In this document: positions 36,850-50,224 of the stretch, in pieces
Layout of the letters: each line of letters opens with the position of its first letter
How positions within the stretch are numbered: position 1 is the stretch's first letter
Origin: Serinus canaria
Taxonomy: Eukaryota; Chordata; Aves; Passeriformes; Fringillidae
Direction: 5' to 3'
Length of the DNA: 64,000 nt
NCBI RefSeq assembly: GCF_022539315.1
Contig: NC_066319.1
Span: 31,644,093 to 31,708,092 of the forward strand
Notes under the pieces: generated by a model
The model's database searches: none
Told to the model about the DNA's origin: nothing
The model's input: only the letters and a program-made list of their open reading frames with translations
Program-made: the position numbers and the translations under genes

Positions 36850-37978
36850 TAAAGAAAGATCCAGGAAGTTATATGCCTTTCAGTCTTACTTCAGTCCTTG
36901 GTAAAGTTATGGAACAAATCCTCCTGGGTCCTATCACCAGTCAGTTAAAGCATGTGATCAGGAAAAACCAGAATGCGTTCACCAAGGCAAATCCTGCTTG
37001 CCAAACCTGACTGTGTTCTGCAACAAAGTAACCTGCTTGGCTGATGTGTGCAAGCAATGGACGCTGTCTACCTGGATTTCTCCAAGGCTTTTTGTATGGT
37101 TTCCCACAGCCTCTTTCTAGAGAACCTGGTGTGTTATGGTTCTGGACAGGTGGTCTATGTAGTGGCTGGGGAATGGACTGACAAAGCCACTCTGTGGGAA
37201 GACCTGTGTAGGCTGAAAGAGTGGGCTAGCAAGAACTTTAAGAACTTTAACGAGGAAAAATATAAGTTCTGGCACATGGGAAAATGTAATACAGGAATTT
37301 AGCACAGGCTGGGATCTAATGGGCTAGGGAGTAGCTCTCTGGAAAAGGACCTGGAGGTCCTAGTGGGCAGCAGGCTCACTGTGAGTGAACAGTGTGCTGC
37401 TGCAACAAAGAAAGGCAACCAGATGCTGGCTTGCATCTATAGGGGCATCACCAGCAGAGATAAAGAAGCCACTATCCCACTCTCCTCCACACCTGAAATG
37501 TTGCATGCAGCTTTGGGCCCCACTATGCAAAAATGCTGTGGACAGGCTGAAGAGGGTTCAGAGAAGAGCCACAAAGATGATCCAAGGACTGGGAAGCCTG
37601 TGAGGAATGGCTGAGAGAAGTGGGTTTGTTCAGACTCAAGAAAAGAAGCCTTAGGGGACACCTCATTACTGTGTTCCAGTATTGGAAGGGTGACTACGTA
37701 GGAGATGGAGACTCTCTTTCATAAAAGGAGTCACACAGAAAAGACAAGGGATAGTTGGTACAAATTACTTCTGGGCAGATTCTGATGAACCCAAGAAAAA
37801 ATCTTTTCAAAATGAGAACAAAAAGCCATTGGGATAATGTCCCAAGAGAAGGGGTGGATTCCCCAACATTATAAGATTTGGCTAGACAAGGCATTTGTCT
37901 AGACAGTTCTTTTACCAAGAAAGGTTGGACCAGATGGTTCTTGCGGTCCCTTCCAATGTGGTATTCTATGATTCTGGA
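36850..37978 (+). mobile_element. CR1 LINE, 5'-truncated with internal deletion
   Basis: The element begins in the RT region (gatccaggaagttatatgcc, then cagtcttacttcagtc). It retains a VYLDFSKAF word at 37066-37092, in a frame opening with ATG at 37048, then jumps near 37150-37180 to sequence from much further downstream in ORF2. The intervening RT core, including the catalytic YADD region, is missing. The later part (gccactatcc, ctttgggcccc, agagttcagagaagagccac types) and the 3' tail (gttggaccagatggttcttg, cccttccaatgtggtattctatgattct) are CR1. The tail differs from the 24490-26373 copy (attctatga type), which points to a different CR1 subfamily. It is not functional. Confidence 0.88.
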
Positions 37979-39635
37979 ATTATGCTTTGCATTTCTGGAG
38001 GTTAAGGCTGGGTATGTCCACAGTCTCCCTAAATCTCTGCTCTAGCCTCAAGTCTCTGGAAGGAAAATTGTCTGTTGCTATCTAAAAATGCAAAGCAGTT
38101 TAGAATCAAAGTTTATACCAACCATTAACACAAACTCTGTACTTAACCCGTGTCTATCAAATTGGGTATTTATTTATTTCTTTGTGTTTCAACTTCCCTG
38201 CCTATGAAAATAAAGCTAATATGTCCTTACCCAGTCTCAAATAACTACAGAACTAATTTACATCTAAAGGGTTTTGAGCTCCTATGACAGAAATCATTAC
38301 AGAAATATGAAATGTTCTTGTCATTTTTCCAAAGGAATAACAGTATCCAGTCATTCCACCAATTTGCAAGATGCTTTTTACCATGATATCTCTGTTTTCC
38401 AGGCTTCAGGGGGGTATGTCCAACACCTGATAGGTTTGGTTTCCCTCCTCTAAAATGAATGATAGCTGTGTTTTCAAACAGAGATAAGGGGAAAGGGGAC
38501 AGTGAAGGATAATGGCAGCAGTTTGGGCTGTCTCTTTTGGCATGGCCTCAATCCTCTTATCTCACCTAATGGCAGAGTGAGTGCCAATATTTATTTGGCC
38601 ATTCTCATTCACCAGCTGCTCCTGTACCATGGTGTTTTTCTTTCCAGATGGCAGCACGATGTTCCACGATAAAACTGACACAAAAAACAATGCAAAATTT
38701 GTCTAAAAGAGGTTCAGCAAGGATGAGAAAAACAGCTGATATCTTTCAGAGCTAGCCAAGTTGCCTGACCTTGATGCCAGAGCAATTAAGGTTTGATATG
38801 AACAGGGGCTAAGGAAAGAAAGGCCACCACCAGATTTATCAGGTATGATTTGGGAAGAGGAAAAAATATTACAATTCCTCTCCACTTTTTGGCTCTGGGA
38901 CAAAATCAGTTCCTGCAATCTGAAAAAGCTCCCAGAAGTCCCATATATTAGCGGGTCTTGTAAACTATTACATGCTGCCTAATTAATGCCCTCCTAGATA
39001 CATATATTGTGATCTCATTCAAATAAACATTGTGATGATATAAACAGCTGTATTCTCCTGAGTTTAATACTTCATTAGTCAATATTTAGAAGTATTAAAT
39101 AGAGGTATAATATTTAAATAATATTTATGTTTTAAAAAACATAAATATTACCTCCAAACTTTTATTTAAATTATTGCAGAAAAGATGTAATTAAATGTTT
39201 ATTACTCTAATATCCCTGAAAGCAAGATATTTTTTCCCTGCAGACAGAACATTTATGAAGATATTTTTTCTTCTGCCTTAGTATCTAATAATTTTAAAAT
39301 CTCTTGTTTAGAGTGTCACTTTTAAAATCACTCTTCAAAATACCTAAAAATATGACTCCATATAAATTATGAACTCTTTCAAAAATCTCCATTTTACATC
39401 ATGTAGTGACAATTACAAACTACAATGTCCTGTTCTGATCTTAAATTCAAGGAAATCATGTCGAATTCTGAATATCTATAGATATACTTGAGAGTATCCA
39501 TCTGTAAGTCTAGGATTTTTGATTGCAGTTTCTGCAGAGAAATATCTTCTTCAGGCCAGATGCTAAGCTACTTCACTCACACTGTTTCCTGCAGTAGCTG
39601 GCCCTTGGGATACATGGTTCCCATCTCAAAAGTTA
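37979..39635. other. AT-rich non-coding interval
   Basis: No gene recognised. The notable structure is the perfect AT-rich hairpin at 39119-39150, listed separately. The surrounding 39060-39480 is very AT-rich. Confidence 0.55.
39119..39150. repeat. Perfect 15-bp inverted repeat (AT-rich hairpin)
   Basis: The arms at 39119-39133 (taatatttatgtttt) and 39136-39150 (aaaacataaatatta) are exactly complementary with only a 2-nt centre. An outer gagg/cctc pair (39102-39105 with 39151-39154) could extend it across a 13-nt bulge. In single-stranded DNA or RNA this would form a tight hairpin. Possible origins are a small inverted duplication or a relic of a palindromic transposon. Confidence 0.9.
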
Positions 39636-39770
39636 GAATCATAAATCCATAGTATATCCTGAGTTGGAAGGGACCCACAAAGATCATCAAAGTCCAACTT
39701 CTGGCCCTGCACAGGAACGTCAGGAATCACACCATGTGCCTGAGACCACTGGCCAAACATTGCTTGAACA
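39636..39770 (-). mobile_element. CR1 LINE 3' fragment
   Basis: On the minus strand this reads as the last ~135 bp of a CR1. A segment matching the 'cactgg...caggcacatggtgtgatt' region is followed by ttggactttgatgatctttg and gggtcccttccaactcagg. The terminal microsatellite is degenerate (atttatgattct). The 5' truncation point lies near 39770, where similarity to CR1 stops. It directly abuts the candidate LTR material to its right. Confidence 0.85.
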
Positions 39771-39837
39771 CTTGTGCTGAGGTTCTCCCTGGCTCTGGCT
39801 GCTGGCAGCAGAGGCAAGGGGAACCTACACCCTGCTC

Positions 39838-40235
39838 TGGCTCCAGTTGTCACCAAATCCACTCTAAGGTCTGTGTTACCAGTAACTGCCACTTAGCTCT
39901 TACAGTACACACACACACTCACAGGGCACAGAGTGCAACTAAACAGAGAGATGGTTTAAAAATATTTAATACCTTTTAAAGGACAGATTAACAGAGCAGC
40001 AACAATTTGCATGTGGCAGTCCCCTTTTATACCCTTTTGGTCTATTCCACCCTTTGTTTTTCCCTAGACCTCTTCCCTTAAACTTTCTTGTATGAATTTT
40101 GCATACTATCAGAAGACCTTCTGAAATATCCCAAATCCTCATGGTCATCTTCTTTTCTCCTCCTCAGATGCAAAATCCAGGTTCTCTCTTTCTTCTATGA
40201 TACCTGGTAGATTCTTATCAGCCCATCAATTAGTG
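39838..40235 (-). mobile_element. Candidate endogenous-retrovirus LTR with primer-site-like edge
   Basis: Read on the minus strand, the segment has a TATA box tataaaagggg (40021-40031). About 60 bp further on there is an attaaa-type poly(A) signal (about 39965-39970). Further on again is a word beginning ttggtgac (39838-39856), in the position expected for a retroviral primer-binding site. The U3 side may begin near 40235 (tgatgggctg). The element would be a lone LTR with a little internal leader, since no gag, pol or env remnants were seen. The order of signals supports an LTR, but I recognise no specific family and neither LTR end nor a target-site duplication is proved. Confidence 0.4.
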
Positions 40236-43200
40236 ACTGGACAATTTCTGTCTTTGGTACTGCCTTGTTATACCTTGTCTACTAGGTCAATGTCTCTTTG
40301 AGTCTTTGCATTGAAAAGTACTGAAAAATATTACTGAAGCAGATGGTGTCAACTCAACCCCAGTTATTCTGATAACGAAAAGAGACCCTCACTCAATTTT
40401 TATATATTGTAGTCCAAACCCTTCAAGTTTATACTGTTAACATTTTCTGCTTTACCTACAGATCTGAGGTATGCTGAGGAGAACTGCAGGAGCAGCAAGC
40501 CTGCAGAAAACCAAGTCCATGCTCTGCCAATCACTCCATGGGTGACAGCAGTGGTTCAGTGTATTGGTTTCTGTTCATGTCAGGTTGAAGTTTAGTGGCT
40601 ACAGACAGCGCAGCTAAATGTCACAATGCTCACGTTTGGTTCACATGTGGTGCCTGAGCTAGGCATCTCTAAATGATAAACCCCCCATGTTTGAGTTAAA
40701 GAGACAGATTTTTGTTATGAAATTCATAGCAGTTACACTTCTTGTGTAGCCTAGACTTTGTAAGAATGACAGAGAAACTTGTAATATGTTCTCTGCTAGA
40801 AAAAGAAATGGCCATTCCCATCTGGTTATCACTGCCCTCCCCTGATTATCCCTGTCCTCAGACCTGCCAAGTGGGCACTCCTGTGCTAGAGCACCTGTTG
40901 TTCCCCTTAGAACAAGTTACCTAATGGAACTATCCTGGCATATGAGGGAATCCTCACATGAGGTATTTAATTGAGAGAGCTGAGGGACAGACAACACGCA
41001 GTATGAGATAATAATGAAGAGACTATCAGTCTTCTAACTGATACCTGGAAAAGATTGATTGCATCAGAGTGGGTTGGGGGAAGAGTGCATCTACTGTGAT
41101 GGCAAAGGGAATGAGGTTACCTCAGTTGTGCAAAAGCATTTTATGGCACAGAGGTAGGTATTGAATATATCAAACCATTAACAAAAACACTAGGGTAAAA
41201 GTTCATGGTTCTTGGCTTTTCAATTTATTGAATGTTCCCTGGGCTGGAAGGAATTAGGTGGGAAATCTTTATTCTCTCTCTTTCAGGTTTCTCCAGTCAC
41301 TTTATTTGCTGCAAATGTCAGTCAAAGCACAAAAATTACCACAGGAAACTCTTTAACATTCCAAATCTGAGCTTTTGTGATGAGAAGCAGCACAGATAGA
41401 TCACTGCAGAAATCAACATCCCTGCAGTGTGAATTCTCTAGCAGTAAAAGGCTATTTCTTTTAAAAAAAAATAGCATTCACTTTGCAGACACTTTCCTTG
41501 CAACTTCTGTACCATTAACTCTTAATTACAAGATTTGTCTTAAGAATCTGTGAGACCATCTTTGCAGGACCTGACTGGAACCGTCTCAACCAGGTGTGTT
41601 TGAGCACAGCCACAAAATGATACACCACAGTTATGTATCACTTTGATCACTAACTCCTAAGAGAAATGGTATGGATAGAAAACACTGAATATTTACAGAA
41701 TTCTGTGATTTAAGTATAGAGATACTAAAGAAAATTAAGATAAAATCTGTGAAATTACTGGATTACCACTTAAATTTTTGTGTCACCTTATATAGTAAAG
41801 ATCAATGCACTCATAAGGAAAAAGACTGCATCAGATTTTTTTTTTTCATTCTTTTGCAAGGCTCTTTATGTTTTAGTGACATAAAAAATATCAGACTTGT
41901 GACAAAAACCACATGTCCCTTTTACATTCTCTAGCTGTACTATTTCAATGCAATGGTGATATAAGCCAGCATTAGCATTTTGGACAGCTTTTTGCCTAGA
42001 TGTTGAATTGAATATTTTTAGCAAGGTATTGTAACCATTGAATCTTTTGTATCTTCATCAAGGGAGCAAAATAAAACAATGAAGTGTCAGGAGAGGAACT
42101 CAAGAGCAGTTTCAGACCATTTGATGTACAACAGCCTTTCCTGGCTTGCCATCCTCATGTAGAGGTGTTTTACCACATGATGAAGTCTACAACAACTTCT
42201 TCTCTAAAAGCAAATTCTTCTTTGGATGGCTGACAAAGGTCACTTATCTCGTGCTATAATTCTGTCTGTGCCAGATTAATAAATGAAGTGGTATTTCACT
42301 CAGTGAGCTGCATGTACTTTTCTGGAGGAAAAAAACAAAAAACCAAAGCAATGAAAAAGTTAAGAAGGTCACAGGATTTGCCAAATATCATGATGTAATT
42401 CTTTGAGTCTACTCATCTCAGAATAACTTAAGACTCTGGACAATGTCCTTTTACTTGACATTCCAAAAGAATCAGAAGACTGTCTCTATAAACAAGATTA
42501 AGTGGTAGTTGACTTAATGAAAATTTAGTGCTTAATCAGGAAGTCATTCAAAGTTACTGGGGATTACCTAGACTCTGAATTCCTTCCAATACAAATGAAA
42601 ATCTTTTAACTAATATTATGGCTTAGATCACATTTAGGCTTTAAAACCCACTGTGTAAAAGTAATTTCTTACTCAATTGATCTACTCACTGGAGTGCTAA
42701 AAATACAGTTTTCCCCTTTTTTCAAGCCTCTTTCAAAAGTGCTAAGAAAAGGAAAAGAATCATAGCAGCTGTTGTGTCTCATACATCACTGGAATTGTCA
42801 AGCAGGATCTCAATTTACCTGGTATATTAAAAAAACACCTACTAATAATAAGCTTTCAATAACTTTTAAAGATGCAAATAAAGCAAAGACCAGTTTCTAG
42901 ACTGACAAAAGATTTCTTTTGCATCAACATTCATAAACATTAATATATTTTTTAAAGACATCAAATTAGTCACTTTTCTGTTAAATTCAGATTTGTAACA
43001 AAGCAAATTCCCTTCCAAACAAAATTTCTTTTTCCCTTTTCCTGGAAGATCTTTTCTGACTTACATTGCATTAGCACCATTTGACACAAGATGTGCTAAG
43101 GAAAAGAGTTAATAGACAGAAATGATTCTTCTAAATTTTTTTATACTCTTTTGTGTTTACACATGAATGCCTACTGTAAACTCCAATTTCATATTTTGAA

Positions 43201-46200
43201 TGTAAAATTGCTGGCTATTCAATCAGAAGGTTATCATAAAGACAGTTAAAGATCTAGAAATAGCTTTGGTAATTTTAATTTATCTTAACATCCCATGGCT
43301 GTTTTTCTCCTAATTTTTACAACAACTCCACTTTGATTCTATGCAAAAGGGCTTTTCAGTTTTCTCTTTTTTTTTTCTTTTCTAATATTTTCTTTTTTTC
43401 CTCACAAGAAGTTCTTAACTGGCGAGAGCTGTGAATAATCTTTGACCCCAGTAGGAATCTCAAAAATCTTGAAATGCTCCCTTAGGTCAGCTCCTGAATG
43501 TGTAACTCACAACTCCTGGACTTTTCATCACACACAGTATATACTCAGAGGAACTTAATTCACCTGTCAAAGATCAGGATTTCCAAGTCATGGTAGTAAT
43601 TACCTTTCTGAGCCCATATAGCAAAATGAATGAGACTTAACATCTGTTTTCTGGTTTCTTAAGTAAACTTCTATTGAGTGAATTCAATCATTGATTAACT
43701 GTTCAAGGCAATGAGACATCACATTTTTCAAAGTCAGAAATTATTACAATTTCCATTGAGCCTATGACCAAATTAAAACTGAGTGGAAAACAATTTTTTC
43801 AGCCTGTTAAAATATTTAAGATTTCAAGAATTTTCCTCATATCAAGGAAACCTATAACAGCTTTCCCTGTGGTTGGAATCTCCAATCTACTGTATGAGAG
43901 TTAAAAATTCTTCTACCCTTAATTCAAATTAAAGAATGTGGCTTTCTCACATCTTATCAAAACCCAAACCACTAGGAGGTTGTCTATGACTCTGCTGGTT
44001 TTGATCTGAAAAGGCATCACAGTGACGGGAATGAGTCATGACTGCTGCAGGGGTCTGGGAAGAAGAATTGATATTGAGGTTTGAAGCAATACTGATTATT
44101 GAACAAGAGTATTCAAATCACTGTACTAATTTACTATAGGGATATATGAAAGTACGAAAATGATTAAACCTTTGCTGAAAAAAAGGATTTGTAACAAAGC
44201 CATAATTTCTGAGCTATAAGTACCACACATCTGTATTTTCCAGGAATTGTTCATTCCTAGCCACAACATAGTTGTCTACAGATGGACTTCTGATATGTAC
44301 ACCTCATGTCTTTATGAAACCCCTGCCAAAAACATTCTGACTGCATAGAATGACCTTGCATCTCATTGCAGATGAATTTTGGCTAGAGTAGATTAGAGAG
44401 TTAGAGTTGGAAGGATGGGGAAGGCCTACAGGATGAATTGGAGGCTCAGAAATCCATGGACAGGAAAGACTGGAAGTCAAATGTGAAAAGATCAGGGACT
44501 AAGAAAAATGTAGGATGTATCAAATAATGTAAAGTATGTAAGAGAGGCTGGTAAAGGTGTAGGGGCACTATGACATCAGAAAAATTTTGGATGCCTGGTT
44601 TCTGCTCAGTATGTGAAATCTAAAGTGGGACTACTGAGAGAGTATTGAGTAAATGACTACTGGGGATCTCTGAAGCTCTGATCTATGATAAAGTCACAAA
44701 GGAATGCTGTTGCATTATAATGCCATCTCACTTCCATCATTTTCCTTCTTAGCTTGTATTGTACTGTCTGTTCCCTTTCTTGAGTTCACAAGATACAATT
44801 TTCTCTTGTTTATCATTATGAGATAAAAAGAACAAATCTAGAGTATTGAGTTCTTCTGTCTCCTCTTAAGTGTCCCTCCTCCTTTCTTCTCATCATATTC
44901 TTTATAATCCCTGCTGCAGACAACTACAGTATCCTTTGTTTGTATGTGTAAAACTTGTAGTCCCCCCTGCATGAACCCTGAAGTCAGGTATTTTGGTACA
45001 TCCTTGTCTTGCCTGACTACAAAATTTTCAAAACAAGGCAAATTATTTTTCCATGATAATGCTATATAACAAAAACCTATTCACTCTCAAAGACACTCTC
45101 ACCTCTAGGTAAAACTATTGCTGTCTTTAGAATTTACACCAGGTGAGAATTCTGGTCTTTATTAGTAATTCACTGAAACACATTCCTGGACCCCAAGAAC
45201 CCCATGCTTCAATGCTGACAACTGAGTCATAGAAACCACAGAGTACAGCAACTAATTCCTGCCTTTAACACCAAACTTTGATCTTCAGTCAGTTTTTCCA
45301 GTTTTGTAAATTCCTCACAATTCTGATGGGTGATCTTGTCCTGTGAGACATTAGTGTCAAAATCTTCCCGGACTTCACCAAAATCAAAATTTCATTCTAT
45401 TGTTTTAACAAAAAGTCTGATTCCGGAAATTGTGACTTAAATTAGATTCTTGTCTTTTATTCACTCAAAAAAAATTTTTTTAGACTTCACGGCTGCCAAA
45501 ACAGATTGAGAATATGAAGTTTTAAAACTTTGAACAAGAGGATAAATAACCCTCCAAATGTAGTGTAAATGTAATTCTCAATTTTGTGAGTGACTCATCG
45601 AGACTTCTGAATTTTTGGAATAGCCAGCACTGCTAAATTAATTACAAAGAGCAAGATGTAAGAGTGTCCCAGCTTAACACTCTGTACTAATCATGACTTG
45701 GTCTTTTGAGAACATCAAGCAGTGTATAGAAAACTAAAACTGCTTCCAAAAGAGTGAATGCAAGTTTAGCTAGTCATCACAAAATCAGCAGATTTTACCC
45801 CCAACCTTTGTCATTTTTGCAGACACACAGGAAAATTTGCAATGTGCTTCTATCTGTTGGATCAAATGAGTCAGGTCTTTGAACTGGTAACTATGGAAAT
45901 ACAGAAGGAAATATATCCAGTCCACCTAGCTTTAAGTTCTCAATTTTAGATTATTCCGTATTTCAGGGCAACAGTTTAGAGATAAATACAGATTCTTCTG
46001 AACAACTACATGCTCTTCTTCACAGCAAGCTGTCCTTTTAAAAAAACCTAAAGAGAAATGGGATTAAAATACTGAATGACTAAATGAAAGAAAAATGAAA
46101 ACATGTATGCTTAATAATTTTTCAATTGATAGACACGCTAAAACTCAGCACCACTTTTCTTTCCATTTTTTTTGTCTTCACAGTTAGTGGCTGAAACATG

Positions 46201-46271
46201 TTGTTCTTGGTCTGCAGGAAAATATTCCCGTTATTATCATTTTTAAGGGCTGAACTCTGTTGAAAATAGAG
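40236..46271. other. AT-rich non-coding interval
   Basis: No gene or clear transposon recognised in about 6 kb. A T-rich low-complexity patch lies at about 43365-43400. A minus-strand 67-codon frame at 44838-45041 has an unremarkable hydrophilic translation and no domain. Confidence 0.55.
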
Positions 46272-46352
46272 AATCTAATCTAATCTAATCTAATCTAATC
46301 TAATCTAATCTAATCTAATCTAATCTAATCTAATCTAATCTAATCTAATCTA
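46272..46352. repeat. Perfect pentanucleotide microsatellite (AATCT)16
   Basis: The unit aatct repeats without interruption for 81 bp, about 16 copies, before breaking to aaatc. The purity suggests a young and probably length-polymorphic array. On the minus strand the unit is agatt. Confidence 0.97.
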
Positions 46353-49300
46353 AATCATACTTCTTGCTTAGCTAACAAGGATATTACAAATGGCTCCTCT
46401 GTCTCCTACCTCTCCTACCTGCTCACGAAACTCTGCCTTTTTTTGCTCTATACTACCTGGCTCTTCATTACATTATGAATAATACATCACATCCACATTA
46501 TAGGAAATGTATTTACAAATGGAGTCTAACTGCATCATCAGATGTGCAGTTTGTAACTTTGCATTTTAGAATGAGCTAAATGATTGAGAGCACTTGAAAG
46601 CAACTTCCATTATTTATGTTACAGTCATCCTGAATTTGGCTGTCCTCTAAATCTGTCGATTTGAGCCAAGTACCAAGCTTTACTGTATTATTGACTTTTA
46701 AACAGAACAGTCCATTGATTTAATTGGAGAATCCTGATTAAAAATTGATGTGACAATGTGCCCTATTGCCCTCACTCTGCACATAAAGCTAGTACTGATG
46801 CACATCTGCAAAGTTATAGTCATTCATATTCAACTGCTGTTCAGCTAGGTCCAGGTAAAATTGCAGCTTATGCTTTTAGAGATTGTAGCAACAACAATGA
46901 GCAGATACAAAGACCACTTCTTTTATGAGGAAGGGCTGCAAACAGATGTAGTGAGCCATATTCACTTCCTACTAGAATTTTCATACCTGTTTGAAAAAGA
47001 TTTTTGATTCAAACATCCCTCACAAGAACAGAAATTGCTACTCCATAGGACCGTCTGCTCAGATTAAATCATCTATCTCTGCATCAGTGCTGATGCGATT
47101 GAAGAAACAGAGGTTGACTTCTGTAGAAGAATATAAGACTATCTGTGAAGAATGTCTAAGGCCCAGTACAAAACTCATTAGCTTCTTGCTAATTTTGTTG
47201 AGCATGTTCTTTCAGTGCACCTGTTCTTTCCTTCAGTGGCAGTGTTTCTTTAGCTGAAAGGTAAAATTTAAAGAAAAGATAATTGCCCTATTGCTGTCCT
47301 CTAAATCAACATTTTCTACTGATTTTCTTATTGAACTTGATAGAAAACATTACTTAAACATTACTTAAAACTGAAATTAGCTGCATTTTAAACTGCGTCT
47401 GAGATTCACTCTCAACACAAATTTGGAGTTAACTACTAGCAATTACTGTGAATTTATTTCAAATTATCATAATAGGAAGTGTTATGGAGGAAGAGGAGAT
47501 GAAAAGACATATTTTTTTGTTTTTGGGAATTGTATTGACAGACTAAGGACTCAAACTAAAACCAAAGACAACCAGTACAAAGGAAATTTGCACAGATTAA
47601 AGTATCACTAGTCTAGACATTGACCTGGATAGAATATTACATAAAGCAAGACGGCCCAACACAGACACATCAGCTAAACTGGTACAATCTCCACATTTGT
47701 AACTGTATATAACATATGAAAGAAATGAATTTGACCTTTTACTGCATTGTAGATGTTGGAACTAGAACTTAGCTAGTGTTCGTGAGTCTCCATGCCACTG
47801 AAAGCCATAGAGACAGTATGATATAACTACAATGTTCAGTTCACTAGAAAATATTCTGTGAATGACAGTTCTTCTTTCTCTGTGCATATGCATTCCAGTT
47901 ATACTGCCTTTAAGAATAATTACTTCTTGAAGCATCAAAATCAAAGCTCAATGTTTTGAGAATTTAATGTCAAAGCATGGTTGTTCATGCAATATAAATA
48001 CTGAAGCAAAACATATAATAGGACCTCATATGAAATGCTTTTTTTTTTTATTGTGTGCAAATTTCATTTTTTATAGCATTCAACACAGGATTCTTATAAG
48101 TGAAAATTTGTGCTTCCCCAAAAGATTTTTTTTTTTAAAAACCTGCCTGCAATTCCTGCAATGTACCAAAAGAGGGCACCTAAGGCTTTCAGTATAAAGT
48201 CCAGGAAATCTGCTGGAATTTGGATTACTTTCCAACAATATTTTAAAATTCTTCTCCCACTTTACAGCATACTAAGCAGAAATATGAAGTCTGTCGCTAT
48301 ACAGTGAAATATAACATTCAAAATTTATACAACTACTTTTAAGGAAAAACAACATTTGGATATATTCACATATACACAAAAAAAATAACATAAATCATAG
48401 AACAAGAAGAGCAAACGTGCAGTTTATGAAAATTGTAATAAAATTCTCAAGAAGTAATCGGTGCCAGGATACAGAAGAGTTGGCTGAGCATCCCAGCTGT
48501 GCAGACTTCTTAGCAGAGAAGAGTGGACGGGCTGGAGGCAGCAGATCCCCATGTAATTACAGTTAGTGCTGCTGTGGAGTCAGGCTTACACATGAAAGGC
48601 TGTGTGAGGTGCCCACAAGTTTGAGCTGGCAAACAGAAAGGAAGTTCTAGAGGTGCATGTCTTGCTCAGAGATAGAAAAGGGCTCATTTCAGAGGAGGAA
48701 TTAGGCACAGGCACTCCCACACAGATCTTTCTTGGGTCAGATTCCAAACGTTGATACCATTCAGTAGTTGCCCTGAGAGACAATTACTGTCATGTGTTTG
48801 AGGAGTTGTGTGTTTGATGAGTTTCAGCAATTATCTTTTTACCTACCTGTCTATGCTACATACTTTTCTATTTTCGAAAATTAAGAGCATTTGAATAATA
48901 AAATTTAAGTCATAACAAAAATAGTTGAACTGCAACAATTTTATTTGCAACAATGTATAATAGCAGATATCACCAAGAGTGCAATTTTAAAATTATATAT
49001 ACATTAACTGGAAGAATTTGCATTTAACAGAGGTCTTCAGTCATAAGTAGCTTTCCACCAGTTCTGGTCTATCAGGAGATTGTAAAGGTATTGCATGTAG
49101 TTATCCTTTGCAGAGACATTAATTTTGGATACAAAAATAAAAACCACTTAATTCAAAGGCCAAAAAATAAAATAAAAGACCCAAGGATTTTATTGTCCAC
49201 TTGCCTTTAATATGTAAAAATGTGTATATATCTTAGAAACATGTGCACAGTAAATATTCAACTGTTGCTTTAATGTAGATTTTTAAGTGTCTCACCATTT

Positions 49301-50224
49301 ACTTTAATTGTCTTCCAATGCCTGCTTTATAAATAAGGGAAAGGAGATACCCAACTGTAAAAATGGGAAATTTAATCCTCTATTAAATGATTGTACATAG
49401 TTTCTATTCTTTGAATGTGATTAATGATAATTGACTGCATGACATGGAATGCAAGAAAGAAAATAGTTGTACCCCTTAAATATTTATTGAATCAAACCAG
49501 AGTTATTTGCCCTAAAATATTAAGCAAGAACTCCAAAAAGAATAAAAAGAAGAGCAGTCTGAAAGATATGTGATTAGAAAAGGGGAATAAAATCTAATTG
49601 GTTTTGACATTTCTAATTTCATATTTCTTGGGCATTTTTACTGTTTGTTTTGATTTTTTTTCTGTAGCTTAAGTTTGTCTGCTGGACACCGCTCTATATT
49701 TTTTAGTTTATGTTTGAAAATTCATTCGAGAATGTATAAAGGTATTTCCTAAAGTTGTGGTGATAGTTTTGCTTTGTTGCTTTGAAGGAAGATTTATGTA
49801 TGGGAAAAGTTAGAATTAGACAACTTTACAGTAAAATATCTTATTATTAGTTCTTCTAGATAAATTCAGAATAAAATTATTACTGCTTATACAACTCCTG
49901 TTTTACAAGGTTTTTTGCATTTCATTTCAGTTCCAGTACCCTTTGCAAGCAAGCAACCCTGTCATGCTCAGGGGATTCACATGCTGAAAGGTGGGCTACC
50001 CTGTAGGATACAGACTTGACCATCTAATTTTTCATCTACAGGAATAAAGAGAACTTTTTCATTTGGGTTACCTGAAATCTAGATTGTGTGCACAGACCTA
50101 AATGGAGCAGAACAGAGGGAGGAGCGTAGGAGGGTTGCAGGGAATGTATGCTTTTCAACAGTGCCAGGGAGTGCATATATAGTGGTGCAACATGCTCAAA
50201 CATATGGGCCTACATTTGGATGCA
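46353..50224. other. AT-rich non-coding interval
   Basis: No gene or transposon recognised. The 88-codon plus-strand frame at 46991-47257 ends in a hydrophobic low-complexity tail and has no recognisable domain. A slightly GC-richer patch at 48460-48780 shows no known repeat. Confidence 0.5.

Noticed and set aside
41690..41725. agaattctgtgattt as a CR1 3' terminus
   Set aside because: It has no upstream cccttccaac block or CR1 body.
44390..44460. gttagagttggaaggatggg as a reverse CR1 tail
   Set aside because: No terminal microsatellite precedes it and the downstream sequence is not CR1.
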